34,310 nucleotides of DNA from Fibrobacteria bacterium (GTDB lineage Bacteria; Fibrobacterota; Fibrobacteria; UBA11236; JADFYW01). Shown here piece after piece: positions 25,598-34,310 of this stretch. The notes under the pieces were generated by a model. The model was given only the letters and a program-made list of their open reading frames with translations. It did no database searches and was not told the DNA's origin. The stretch is from assembly GCA_015232855.1 (NCBI GenBank), contig JADFYW010000035.1, positions 1 to 34,310 of the forward strand, read 5' to 3'. Position 1 is the stretch's first letter, and each line of letters opens with the position of its first letter. A program made the translations under genes and the position numbers.

Positions 25598-27995
25598 TTA
25601 ATTCTGCACACATCGGATTGAAAAGACATAATTAGGACTACGGGAATATTTAGAAAGCTTATTACTTTCGGTATATAAACCATATGTTACGGATTTTGAA
25701 TCTATAATGGTAGAGCTCCACCATCGGCTACTGGCATCTCCGTCAAAACCTGAAGCTTCTGGCCCTAGCGGGTACGTTGGTATTGCGCTAAATCCATATA
25801 CATCTGTAGGCCTATAAACATCCGTGTCCCACACAGAACGGATACTTTTCAAGTGATTTGCCGGACCTCCATTCCAGGGGTGATCTTCAGAACAGCTATG
25901 ACAATTATTTGGAAAATCAGTCATTACCTTTTCCTTAAGCGTTTCCCATTCACTTGCACTTGGAATATGCCAACCTTCAGGGCAAACCCCTTGAACTTCA
26001 TGGGAATTTATTGAGCCTAGACTATCTCCTGCCATAGCAGTATACAAGGTATATTCACGTCCCATTTTGTCACATAAAGATTCATAGTAGTTAACAGGGC
26101 AATTAGAACCCTCACCATCAAGAGTATCATAATTTAAATTTTGAGCCATCCAAACTTGGGAGCCTATTTTTATTTTATTGTAAACCTGCCCATCTCTTGA
26201 ATCAATAAATTGTTCCTTTTTAGGTTCAGAGAAAACCAATAAAGGTAATCCCTGAGTCGTATCACTTCCAGCATGGTTAGAAACTATCATTCGATATATC
26301 CCGCCACTATCTAATCGAGTAACATCTACGATTAAAAGTTCTCCAATTTTTGCATCAGGAATATCTACACCATTAAGTTGCCATTTACAGTTCATCGGAG
26401 GTGATCCTTCAGAAAAAGTACGAAAAAAAACCGTTTGACCAATCCTTGCAACTCTGTAGGTAGGATAAACATGTGTAATTATTGGTTTATTTATTATTTC
26501 GAAGTGGGCAGATGTCACCCAATTTGATAGAAATCCTTCTTTTAAAGTGCGTACTCTAACTTCAGCACTTTTCTGCAAGATTAATGAATCTAAATAGAGT
26601 ATTGAATTTTCATCAGGATCGGTTTCATCAAGCGTATAATAAAAAGAAATATCTGTATCTTTGGAATCAAATTGAATTTTTGCCATATTAAAAAATTTGC
26701 CTCCGTTGGGTACAATAATAACATTATCGAGAATTCTGATGCCCTTTAACGTATCATACCACAATGCCCCTCCTGCGTCCTCTGCTATTATCTCTAAAGC
26801 TTTTACTCCAGTATTATCCCAAGAATACTTAATTGTCTCAATCACCGTATTTGTCGGGACATCAAATTCATTCTGGCTGATTTCAATTTGATTATCCAAA
26901 TCGTTCCAGGTAATTTTTACCAATTTCCTGAAATTGTTTTGAACTTGTAAGCGGACTCTCAATGTATCATTTACAACTGCACTGTATATTTCTTGGTTCT
27001 CTACAGGATGTTTTATAGTAAAATCAAATGTGGGTTGTAATTGCAAGGGCGAAACAGCAACAACTTCTACATGATTATCAGTATTACTTAAATCATCTGA
27101 ATTGCTTTTTACAGCTATCCGGTATTTGTAATGATAATCATTGGAATCTGAAAAAGAAAATAGGTGAGTCTCAGCATATTTATGGAAAATTGTATCAATA
27201 ATTGTAGTATCTGTCGTGGTTTTAAAAGGCTTTTCACTATTATTGACCACATCGAAATCATCTTTAAATATTGTGCATTCCTGAAAGTCACTATAAGAAG
27301 TCTGGTTCCAAGAGAGCTTAACAACACCAGTTAAAGTATCATAAACAGCTGTTAATCCGCTAACAATTGGAATTCCTGTATATATCATCCATACAGTGTC
27401 TTGCAGGGTATCCGAGATACTTTCATTTATAACAAGAGGATGAAATGTCGGCGTATACTCTGGAAGAGTAGTAACCAGCCTTAAACTGTATTCACCTTCT
27501 GCAAGGCCCACCAAAGTAAACAAACCATCTTCACCTACATTGGAATACTTGTGGGTTCCTATAACTTGGACGGTAACTGTACGAGGGTCATGATTAGGCT
27601 GTATTCCTACAAAACCAGATATGGAATGGGCATTGCCCAATGTGTCATTTTCATAATAGACTGTATCCTCCATAACCACGACAGAGTCTTGAAATGCTAC
27701 TAGTTTGTTTTGCTCTGCCCAAACATTATATGTGCCTTTAGCAAGGCCGTCAAAACTATAAATTCCATTATCATTAGTAGTTGTTTGCTTTTCAGGTGTT
27801 CTTAAAGAATCATTAACATTAAATATTTTGACAGTGGCTCTACCTGCAGGAGTTTCACCGTCCACCAGATAAATAGTTGCACCTATTTCATTGTCTATTA
27901 TAGAGCCTCTATTATCTTTCGGTTCTTCTTCTATTAAACAACTAATGAGAAGGATGCAGGAAATAAATACTTGAAGAAATAGTTACTTTATTCAT
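25598..27995 (-). CDS. FISUMP-C: multidomain lipoprotein with C-terminal FISUMP domain; signal region out of frame
   Basis: The main frame (25598-27865, 755 codons from a GTG) lacks an export signal. In the same frame upstream lie FISCILLISC (lipobox), LIEEEP and IIDNEIGATIYLVDGETP, as in FISUMP-B. The matching ATG at 27995, with its AAAGGATGAT ribosome binding site, is in another frame. The two meet near 27970, with about eight codons missing relative to FISUMP-B. Numbered from 27865, the domains are two carboxypeptidase-regulatory-like repeats (1-160), a fibronectin-III-like region (about 170-280), a beta domain (285-380), a chitobiase/hexosaminidase C-terminal-like domain (385-460, FYYTLDETDP), an Ig-like domain (465-555) and the FISUMP domain (IKIGSQVWMAQNLNYD, CPEGWHIPSASEWETL). 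Likely a surface lipoprotein, perhaps binding carbohydrate. Expression needs the frame restored. Confidence 0.78.
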
Positions 27996-27999
27996 TTGA

Positions 28000-28012
28000 A
28001 TCATCCTTTGTT
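28000..28012 (-). promoter_or_regulatory. Conserved AACAAAGGATGAT ribosome-binding leader of FISUMP-C
   Basis: The minus-strand motif AACAAAGGATGAT occurs identically upstream of FISUMP-C (28000-28012), FISUMP-B (30524-30536) and the FISUMP fragment (32008-32020), each time exactly four bases before the start codon. AAAGGA plus TGAT resembles an extended Shine-Dalgarno sequence. The constant spacing fixes the start codons at 27995, 30519 and 32003. Confidence 0.7.
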
Positions 28013-28062
28013 CTTAGAAAGAATAGCAGTCTGTACGTAGGGCCCTAAGCACCTTGTAAGAT

Positions 28063-30519
28063 TTAGTCCTCTATACATCGGACACTGTTCATGGTAGTTG
28101 TCTGCAGACCACCCTGAAGTAAATCATTAGAAAAAGAGTTTAGTCTAACATACCAAGCCACGTTATTATATTTCGGCGTGCTCGTCCAAAATATAGTTTG
28201 GGTACCAAGATCTTGAAAATGGCCAGAGGAACTATAGTTTCCAGCAGGAAGGGCTGAAAAGCCGTAGTCATCAGTTCCATTCCAAAAGTCTTTTGATTTT
28301 AGCTTAACACCCTTATCAGCTCCTTCAATTACTTCTTTCAGAGTTTCCCATTCTGTCAATGTAGGTAAATGCCAACCATTAGGGCAAATGTCATTTATAC
28401 TACCATTGGTTGTTTCCCGAGCTCCCTCCCAACTATATAAGCCGCCTAGAGAATCGCATCTAGACTGCAGATTCCCATAACATATACGACCGCCGCGTGC
28501 AGGTAGATGCTTCAGATTCTCCGCCATCCAGGCTTGCTTGCCAATTACTACACATGAATACATAACACTATCTCGTATATCCTTAAAATTTCCCTTATAA
28601 CATAAATATGGAGGCAAAGGAGGAGCTGAAAAAAAACCACTTTTTTCAGTGCTATCGTCATAAAGATCTTTTACTAAAAGTTTCCAAAAAAAAGTAGAAT
28701 TAGTATCAACGTCTTCTAAATAGAAATGAGGGTCTTTACCGCTATATCTTAGGTTAAGAGTCTTTGAAGTTAAACCAATAAAAAGAGTATAAGTCAGTGT
28801 ATCCATGATTCCCTCGGGATTTGATACTTTAAAGGTTAAAGGTAATGTACCATTTCCATCGGCTTTGTTATAGTCTAACCAGTGGCTGTTGTTGAGCGAG
28901 ATGAGTTCTGGATTCGACGGAGGACAGTTGAATATTATCGAAAAAGTATCAGCTCGGAAAACACCATCATCATTCCTTGCACCCCAAACAATAGGCAATT
29001 CACCACAATTTGCTGAATAAAAATTATATTCAGGAGTGTCGGTGCTATCATCCCATCCATCAGCACCTTTATCCCAATAATATTTTTTAATGGTACCATC
29101 GGGATTCGTAGCAGATGCGGAAACAATCAATTTAACCGTGTCTGTACCGGATACAAGCATGTCGTTTTGAGGAATTAATGAGGGGGTATATTTAACTATA
29201 GTAACGTTACTTAAAGTATCATACCACTTTGCACCTCCAGCATCTTCAACAATTATTTCCAAGGCTTTTTTGCCTACTTCGGCCCATGAATATTTGAATG
29301 TCTCATTTACAATTTTTGTAGGAGCGTCAAATTCATACTGATTGATCTCAATTTGTTTATCAAAATCTTTCCAGGTGATTTTTGACAACTCTCTATAATT
29401 ATTATGAACACGTAAGCAGAACCTTAATGTATCATTTATAGATGTGCCGTATACTTCCTGGTTTTTGGTAGCATGTTTTATAGTAATATCAAATGAAGGT
29501 TGTAATTTCATGGGTGAAACTGCTAAAACGTCTGCATATTTGTAAGTATTACCCAAATCTTCTGTATTGCTTCTTATGGCAACGCGATATTTGTAATGAT
29601 AATCGTTTGAATCATTGAATGAAAAATTATGGGTTGGGGAATTCTTGTTAAAGATACTATCGATAAAGAAGGTATCTGAAGTGGCTTTAAATGGAGTTTC
29701 AGTTTTATTGGCCGCATCGAATTCATCTTTAAATACAGCATATTCCTGGTAATTCTCATAAGTAGTGGGATCCCAGCTTAACTGGACGATGCCATTTAAT
29801 GTATCGTATGCTATCGATAACCCTGTTAAAACAGGTATGCCGGTATAAATAATTTCAAATGGTTCTTGTATGGTGTCATGTATACCGGAATTAACGGTTA
29901 TAGAATGAAAAGTGGTTACATACTCGTCCTGATTGGTGGTAAAAGCAACACTGTAGGTTCCAGGTGCCATAGGGGGTAAGGTAAAGAACCCATTGCTATT
30001 CACATTCCGGTTTATGTATTGTGAGCCTAACACCGATATCACAACAGAATTCAAAGGTGTACCCGGTTGCATTTTTACATATCCAGACACTTGGCCTGGA
30101 TCACGGAGAGTGTCATCCTGAATATTATTCATCGTTGAGGAGATAAAGATAGAGTCTTGGTATGATTTATGATCACCAAGTTCTGCAAGGATGTTATATT
30201 CTCCACTTTCTAAAGAATCGGTAATGACAAACCGGCCTTCTTCGTTGGTTATGGTTTGAAAGTATTGGTTGCTAGCGGTAATTTTTGATAATCCATCCGA
30301 ATCAGGATCAAATCCCACAGAGTAAATGCGAACTTTGGCTCCACCTGCAGGAGATTCTCCATCTACCAGGTAAATAGTCGCACCTATCTCATTGTCTATG
30401 ATAGAACCCCTGTTATCGTCTGGTTCATCTTCAACCAAACAACTAATAAGGAATATGCTCGCAATTACTAAATACAAAATTGTAATAATAATTTTTCTTA
30501 TATGGATTTCTTTACTCAC
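28063..30519 (-). CDS. FISUMP-B: multidomain lipoprotein with C-terminal FISUMP domain
   Basis: I choose the GTG at 30519 (818 residues) because AACAAAGGATGAT precedes it with the same four-base gap as in the paralogues. The in-frame ATG at 30528 lies inside that motif. A basic N-terminus and hydrophobic helix end in the lipobox IFLISC. Domains in order: two carboxypeptidase-regulatory-like beta repeats (about 40-200), a fibronectin-III-like region (LSWDPTTYENYQEYAVFKD, about 225-325), a beta domain (330-440), a PKD/Ig-like domain (VSASATNPDGTIKKYYWDKG, 445-540), a further beta domain (545-635) and the FISUMP domain (about 640-818; IGKQAWMAENLKHLP, CPNGWHLPTLTEWETL, DDYGFSALPAGNYSSSG). It should be an outer-membrane or surface lipoprotein. 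The FISUMP function is not established. The start lies one base after the TIGR02147 stop. Confidence 0.87.
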   Translation of the reverse strand: MSKEIHIRKIIITILYLVIASIFLISCLVEDEPDDNRGSIIDNEIGATIYLVDGESPAGGAKVRIYSVGFDPDSDGLSKITASNQYFQTITNEEGRFVITDSLESGEYNILAELGDHKSYQDSIFISSTMNNIQDDTLRDPGQVSGYVKMQPGTPLNSVVISVLGSQYINRNVNSNGFFTLPPMAPGTYSVAFTTNQDEYVTTFHSITVNSGIHDTIQEPFEIIYTGIPVLTGLSIAYDTLNGIVQLSWDPTTYENYQEYAVFKDEFDAANKTETPFKATSDTFFIDSIFNKNSPTHNFSFNDSNDYHYKYRVAIRSNTEDLGNTYKYADVLAVSPMKLQPSFDITIKHATKNQEVYGTSINDTLRFCLRVHNNYRELSKITWKDFDKQIEINQYEFDAPTKIVNETFKYSWAEVGKKALEIIVEDAGGAKWYDTLSNVTIVKYTPSLIPQNDMLVSGTDTVKLIVSASATNPDGTIKKYYWDKGADGWDDSTDTPEYNFYSANCGELPIVWGARNDDGVFRADTFSIIFNCPPSNPELISLNNSHWLDYNKADGNGTLPLTFKVSNPEGIMDTLTYTLFIGLTSKTLNLRYSGKDPHFYLEDVDTNSTFFWKLLVKDLYDDSTEKSGFFSAPPLPPYLCYKGNFKDIRDSVMYSCVVIGKQAWMAENLKHLPARGGRICYGNLQSRCDSLGGLYSWEGARETTNGSINDICPNGWHLPTLTEWETLKEVIEGADKGVKLKSKDFWNGTDDYGFSALPAGNYSSSGHFQDLGTQTIFWTSTPKYNNVAWYVRLNSFSNDLLQGGLQTTTMNSVRCIED
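28958..29330. repeat. DNA block shared by FISUMP-B with FISUMP-A
   Basis: This part of FISUMP-B is almost identical to 32947-33319 in FISUMP-A at a constant offset of 3989 bases. It includes a perfect 47-base match (29158-29204 with 33147-33193) and a perfect 35-base match (29102-29136 with 33091-33125). It encodes the PKD-like domain and the segment before it. Both copies are in the same orientation, so recombination between them would delete the TIGR02147 gene. Confidence 0.75.
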
Positions 30520-30520
30520 T

Positions 30521-31351
30521 TCAATCATCCTTTGTTATTGGAAACATCTGCATATTAAACTGATACACTTTACTTGGTGTTGTATCCTTGTTCGCAATGG
30601 TTAATAATTTCTTTTTTACTCTTTTAAGTTCTTCCTTTACATCTGCAAATGCTTTTTCAGAGTATGAGATTGTCATGGAAGATACATCGCGCTTTTCTTT
30701 ATCAAACCGCTTAAGGGCCTCTGTTCCCAATGTCATCTGAGAAGCCAGTAAATTTGCCAGGCCTAATGACTTAAATGAGGAATCTTTTTTAATTATCTCA
30801 GAAGTTGGGCGTAAACAACCCTGGGAGTTTTTTTTTATTAACCCTAACCTTTTTAATGTTTCAACGGTTTTTTTGGCTTCTGAAGTAGGAATAGAGGGGT
30901 TTAATTTTCTCGCTAATTCTTTATAATTTCCTTGAAAATTATAAAAAAAGAGTAATTCTCTTATGGCGGAATAATACCATTTGCTATAAAACTCAAATTT
31001 ATCTTTCCCTATTAATTCCGCACTTACTTCTTTAAAACTAAGTATTTTTTCAAAATACCTGTTTTTGTCATCTAATGTCACGGCTTCATCATAAGCTACT
31101 AAGGCCTCGAAATATTCAATTTCACGATGAGAAAGCCCTAAAACATTACACAATTTTGAGAAATACACGGGTGAAAGTTTGTTTCTAGCCTTTATAAGGT
31201 CCGAAAACCAACCGGAAGAAGAGGCACCTACTTTTTGATTAATATAACGGTGGGAGAATTTTCTATTTTGGGATTTTTCCTTTTGATAAAACTCTCTTAG
31301 GTATTGCCGGAAATCGGCATATTCGAATATGTTCACTGTTTTTTCTTCCAT
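30521..31351 (-). CDS. TIGR02147/DUF4423-family protein, putative regulator
   Basis: A 276-residue soluble protein that starts with NIFEYADFRQYLREFYQKEK and continues with FSHRYINQKVGASSSGWFSDLIKARNKLS and FSKLCNVLGLSHREIEYFEALVAYDEA. This is the signature N-terminal half of the TIGR02147 family described from Fibrobacter succinogenes. That segment looks like a helix-turn-helix region, so a transcriptional role is plausible but unproven. The C-terminal half (about 110-240) has LNPSIPTSEAKKTVETLKRLGLI, which resembles a second winged-helix-like region. The gene ends one base before the FISUMP-B GTG, so the two are translationally linked, and the family is often found beside FISUMP genes. It may control the locus. 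The ribosome binding site is weak. Confidence 0.87.
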   Translation of the reverse strand: MEEKTVNIFEYADFRQYLREFYQKEKSQNRKFSHRYINQKVGASSSGWFSDLIKARNKLSPVYFSKLCNVLGLSHREIEYFEALVAYDEAVTLDDKNRYFEKILSFKEVSAELIGKDKFEFYSKWYYSAIRELLFFYNFQGNYKELARKLNPSIPTSEAKKTVETLKRLGLIKKNSQGCLRPTSEIIKKDSSFKSLGLANLLASQMTLGTEALKRFDKEKRDVSSMTISYSEKAFADVKEELKRVKKKLLTIANKDTTPSKVYQFNMQMFPITKDD

Positions 31352-31641
31352 TCTTTAATAATAATTAAATATGGAGCTACAATTAAACCCATTGCCTATA
31401 AAATATGCTCTTTATTTCCGAGCACTGTGTACTGCAGTAAATTTCTTTTCTGGGGATAGCCAATTAGAAACTGGGGATCTGCAATCAACCAATTCGCTAT
31501 TAAATGTAAAGGGGGGTACAGTTAAACTAATTATGTATACGGTGATATACGCAAAGAAAAATTGTTTGGCAATTTTGAGGCTACAAGATGGTGCTGATTT
31601 ATTTCAAAAATGGCAAAAGTGCTTTTATTTGCCTTACTAAA
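31352..31641. other. Intergenic region upstream of the TIGR02147 gene
   Basis: 290 AT-rich bases between the FISUMP remnant and the TIGR02147 start. Translated on the minus strand it shows no FISUMP similarity. A weak inverted pair, GGCAAA and TTTGCC, lies near 31611-31632. The TIGR02147/FISUMP-B promoter may be here, but no convincing -35/-10 pair is visible. Confidence 0.4.
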
Positions 31642-32003
31642 ATAGACAGTATCGTCCCAAACTATTACCGAGTCCTAAAAAGCTATTAGTGAGCTTAGTT
31701 CCGATCAAACATTATAAGTACCCTTAGTAAGGCCGTCAAAACTATACATGCCATTATCATTAGTCGCTGTTTGTTTTTCAGGTGTTCTTAAAGAATCATT
31801 AACATTGAATATTTTGACAGTTGCTCCACCTGCAATAGTTTCGTCATCTACCAAACAAATAGTTGCACCAATTTCATTGTCGATTATTGAACTTTGTTAT
31901 CCTATGGTTTATCTTCAACAAAACAACTCATAAGAAATAAGCTTGCAATTACAAAAAAACCACTTAGATAAAAGCCTTTATGCTTTTGGACATTTGTACT
32001 CAC
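31642..32003 (-). pseudogene. Decayed N-terminal fragment of a fourth FISUMP lipoprotein
   Basis: From the GTG at 32003 (AACAAAGGATGAT four bases upstream) reading gives VSTNVQKHKGFYLSGFFVIA, then SLFLMSC (lipobox), FVEDKP and a stop. After a frame change it continues IIDNEIGATICLVDDETIAG, ATVKIFNVNDSLRTPEKQT, ATNDNGMYSFDGLTKGTYNV, a second stop, then a further decayed stretch with a third stop, ending in WDDTVYF. This matches the beginning of FISUMP-C almost residue for residue, and the remaining about 600 codons are absent. Homology ends near 31642. It is a truncated remnant with at least one frameshift and three stop codons, lying between FISUMP-A and the TIGR02147 gene. It is good evidence that FISUMP genes duplicate and decay at this locus. 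Confidence 0.85.
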
Positions 32004-32048
32004 TGACATCATCCTTTGTTCTTGAAGGCTCCAAAGGTTCGGTTAATT

Positions 32049-34164
32049 TCAGTCTTCTAAACATCGAACACTATATCCATTCATTGGAAAAGCCGTATAA
32101 TAATTTTCATATACTTGATGAGTGCCATGTAATATATAGTACCATGATCTACCGTCAGTATCTATTGTACTTGACCAGATACGGGTTTGACTACCAAGAC
32201 CCATATAATCATAACTACTTTGATAGCCTGCGGGAAGAGCAGAAAACCCGTAGTCATCAGTTCCATTCCAAAAATCTTTTGATTTTAGCATATCACTTTT
32301 TCCACCCCCTCCAGTTTCTTTATTGAGAGTCATCCATTCAGTTAGCGTAGGCAAATGCCAACCTATAGGACATATGTCCTTGATGCTTCCATTTGTATTT
32401 TCTATTGCTCTTTTCCAACTGTATAAACGGCCTAATGAATCACAATTTGATGGCAAATCGTCATAACACCATGAATCACCACTTGCTGGTATGTGATTCA
32501 GATTCTCGGCCATCCAGATCTGATTACCGATTTCTACACATGAATATCTGATGCTATCTCGGATATCCTGAAAATTTCCCTTATAACATATATATGGAGG
32601 TCGAGGAGGAGCTGTAAACGTGCCAGAATCTACAGCACTGTCTCCATTTAGATCCCTTATTCTAAGTTTCCAAAAAACAATAGAATTTGTATCAATATTC
32701 TCCAAATTATATTGAGTGCTAGTACCGATGTATACTTGTTTAAGTGTCTCTATGTTGAAACCGGTAAAGAGAGTATAAATAAGTGTATCTGCATTTCCAT
32801 CAGGATCTAGTGCGTTGAATTTTAAAGTCAACGTTCCATTTCCTTCGGTTTTGTCGTAGTCACTCCAGCTATTGTTACCTGAGGGAGAAATGACATCTGG
32901 ATTCGATGGTGGGCAGTTGAATCGTATCGAGAAGGTATCAGAACGAATCACTCCATCATCATTCCTTGCTCCCCATACAACGGGTAATTCACCACAATTT
33001 TCTGAATAAAATTCTAATTCAGGAGTGTCTGTGCTATCATCCCAGCCATCGGCACCTTTATCCCAATAATATTTTTCAATGGTACCATCAGGATTCGTAG
33101 CAGATGCGGAAACAATCAATTTAACTGTGTCAGTACCGGATACAAACATGTCGTTTTGAGGAATTAATGAGGGGGTATATTTAACTATAGTAATGTTACT
33201 TAAAGTATCGTACCACTTTGCACCTCCGGCATCTTCAACTATAATCTCCAAAGCTTTTTTCCCTATTTCACTCCAAGAATATTTCAAGACATCTATCACA
33301 GTATTCACTGGAACATCAAGCACATGCTTGCGGATCTCAGTTTGAGTCGATAAATCTTTCCAGGTAAGTTTTACTAATCCTCTGTAATTATTTTGAATGT
33401 TTAAACGGAACCGCAAAGTATCATTAATAGATGCACCATAAACTTCCTGATTCTTCACCGCATGCTTAATAGTAAAATCAAATGAAGGTTGTAATTTCAT
33501 GGGTGAAACTGCTAAAACGTCTACATATTTAAATGTATTACCTAAATCTTCTGTATTGCTTCTTATGGCAATACGATATTTGTAATGATAATCGTTTGAA
33601 TCTAAAAAAGAAAATTCTTGGATTGGAGAGCTTTTATGATAAATAGTATCGATAAAGTCGGTATCTGTTGCTTTTCCAAAAGGAATAAGAGTCTTATTGA
33701 TTACATCAAAATCATCCTTAAATATTGCATACTCTTGAAAATTGCTATAAGAGGATTTATTCCAACTGAGTTTAACTATGCCCATTAAAGTATCGTAAAC
33801 CGCTGTCAGTCCTGTAACAATAGGGATTCCGACTTCATTCAGGATCATTGTATGGGTAAGTTCTACCTTGTTATCTTTTTTAGCGATAAAGATCACACTG
33901 AAATCCCCAGTTAATTTATCGGGAACAAACAACTTGGTTTCTAACTTCTCACCTGATTTCCAGGTATAAATTGTTACCGTGTCCGTGCTTTTTTCATTTA
34001 CACCAGAGACAATAATATCATCAATTCCGGTGGTATCTATTTGTGATAGATCGAGTTTGAGATAGCGATTTTCCTCAATTTCCTCTTCCTTTAAAGGATT
34101 ACAATTTAAAAATAAGAAAAAACTTATAACGGCCGCTAGTGGTATATCCAGTAAGTTTTTTCAT
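32049..34164 (-). CDS. FISUMP-A: multidomain lipoprotein with C-terminal FISUMP domain; frameshift in A6 after the ATG
   Basis: The frame 32049-33932 (627 codons from a TTG) continues open upstream to about 34157 and encodes a typical lipoprotein start: DIPLAAVISFFLFLNC, then NPLKEEE. The only sensible start, the ATG at 34164 with GGGAG nine bases upstream, is one base out of frame because six A residues (34156-34161) follow it. Five A would give MKNLLDIPLAAV in frame. The N-terminal domain differs from FISUMP-B and C. Then follow a fibronectin-III-like region (LSWNKSSYSNFQEYAIFKDD), a beta domain, a PKD-like domain (VSASATNPDGTIEKYYWDKG), another beta domain and the FISUMP domain (IGNQIWMAENLNHIP, CPIGWHLPTLTEWMTL). 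From the fibronectin-like region on it is a close paralogue of FISUMP-B. Likely surface-exposed. Confidence 0.8.
32947..33319. repeat. DNA block shared by FISUMP-A with FISUMP-B
   Basis: Second copy of the block at 28958-29330, in the same orientation and colinear. Similarity, with more differences, continues in both directions through most of the two genes. A further strong match lies near 33498-33600 (with 29508-29611). Confidence 0.72.
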
Positions 34165-34186
34165 GTTATATGCTCCCGAACCAGTC

Positions 34187-34205
34187 ATTCCGACTTGTTC
34201 GGAAT
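34187..34205. repeat. Small hairpin upstream of FISUMP-A
   Basis: ATTCCGA-CTTGT-TCGGAAT forms a perfect 7-bp stem 23 bases before the FISUMP-A ATG. It would lie in the 5' leader of the transcript or in its promoter. No T-tract follows on either strand. Confidence 0.45.
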
Positions 34206-34310
34206 CAGCAGGTACATGAAAAAACTAAATGGTTGTCACACTAGTACTAGAATATTTAATTTCATTGATTTCCCGGTATAATTGTGCCTATTAATTTTTC
34301 TTCCTGTTTT

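Noticed and set aside
31371-31640. Plus-strand open frame of 89 codons upstream of the TIGR02147 gene
   Set aside because: It has no ribosome binding site, no recognisable motif and an unremarkable composition, and it lies antisense to the region between the FISUMP remnant and the TIGR02147 start.

Overview
The window most likely comes from a member of the Fibrobacterota or a close relative. The right third holds three large lipoproteins ending in the Fibrobacter succinogenes major paralogous (FISUMP, TIGR02145) domain, plus a TIGR02147/DUF4423-type protein; both families are characteristic of that phylum. LPS-heptose, capsule-type and outer-membrane genes indicate a diderm cell. I saw no rRNA, tRNA, CRISPR array or transposase.

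Region 1 (1-10394) is a nucleotide-sugar and surface-polysaccharide block. A partial Wzi-like outer-membrane gene on the minus strand is followed on the plus strand by gmd (GDP-mannose 4,6-dehydratase family), a complete Wzi-like gene, an Fkp-type guanylyltransferase/GHMP-kinase fusion, a GDP-mannose 3,5-epimerase homologue and a GmhA-like sugar-phosphate isomerase. hldE converges on them from the minus strand. Four palindromic intergenic repeat elements sit between these genes. Fkp-type, epimerase and GmhA-like genes form one tight operon, which suggests GDP-heptose chemistry rather than simple fucose salvage.

Region 2 (10606-19683, all minus) encodes two long secreted proteins. They share a conserved N-terminal domain but have different C-terminal stalks built from phage-tail-fibre-like GIGTxxP repeats. 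A repeat-containing lipoprotein, an OmpH/Skp-like periplasmic chaperone and a small membrane-anchored protein accompany them. It looks like a surface-fibre export and display cassette.

Region 3 (19893-25503) is a second polysaccharide block: a WecG/TagA/CpsF glycosyltransferase on the minus strand, then a GT4 glycosyltransferase, a Wzz-like chain-length protein, and an MBOAT plus SGNH O-acetyltransferase pair on the plus strand. Both genes of that pair are broken, with two nonsense codons and two frameshifts in total.

Region 4 (25598-34164, minus) is the FISUMP locus: FISUMP-A, a decayed N-terminal FISUMP fragment, the TIGR02147 gene, FISUMP-B and FISUMP-C. FISUMP-A and FISUMP-C each have a frame break inside or just before the lipoprotein signal peptide. 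In A it lies in an A6 run directly after the ATG. The paralogues share long, nearly identical DNA blocks and look mosaic. The concentration of lesions between 23.6 and 34.2 kb, next to an intact left half, is the most striking large-scale pattern. It could be real decay or phase variation, or partly consensus error.
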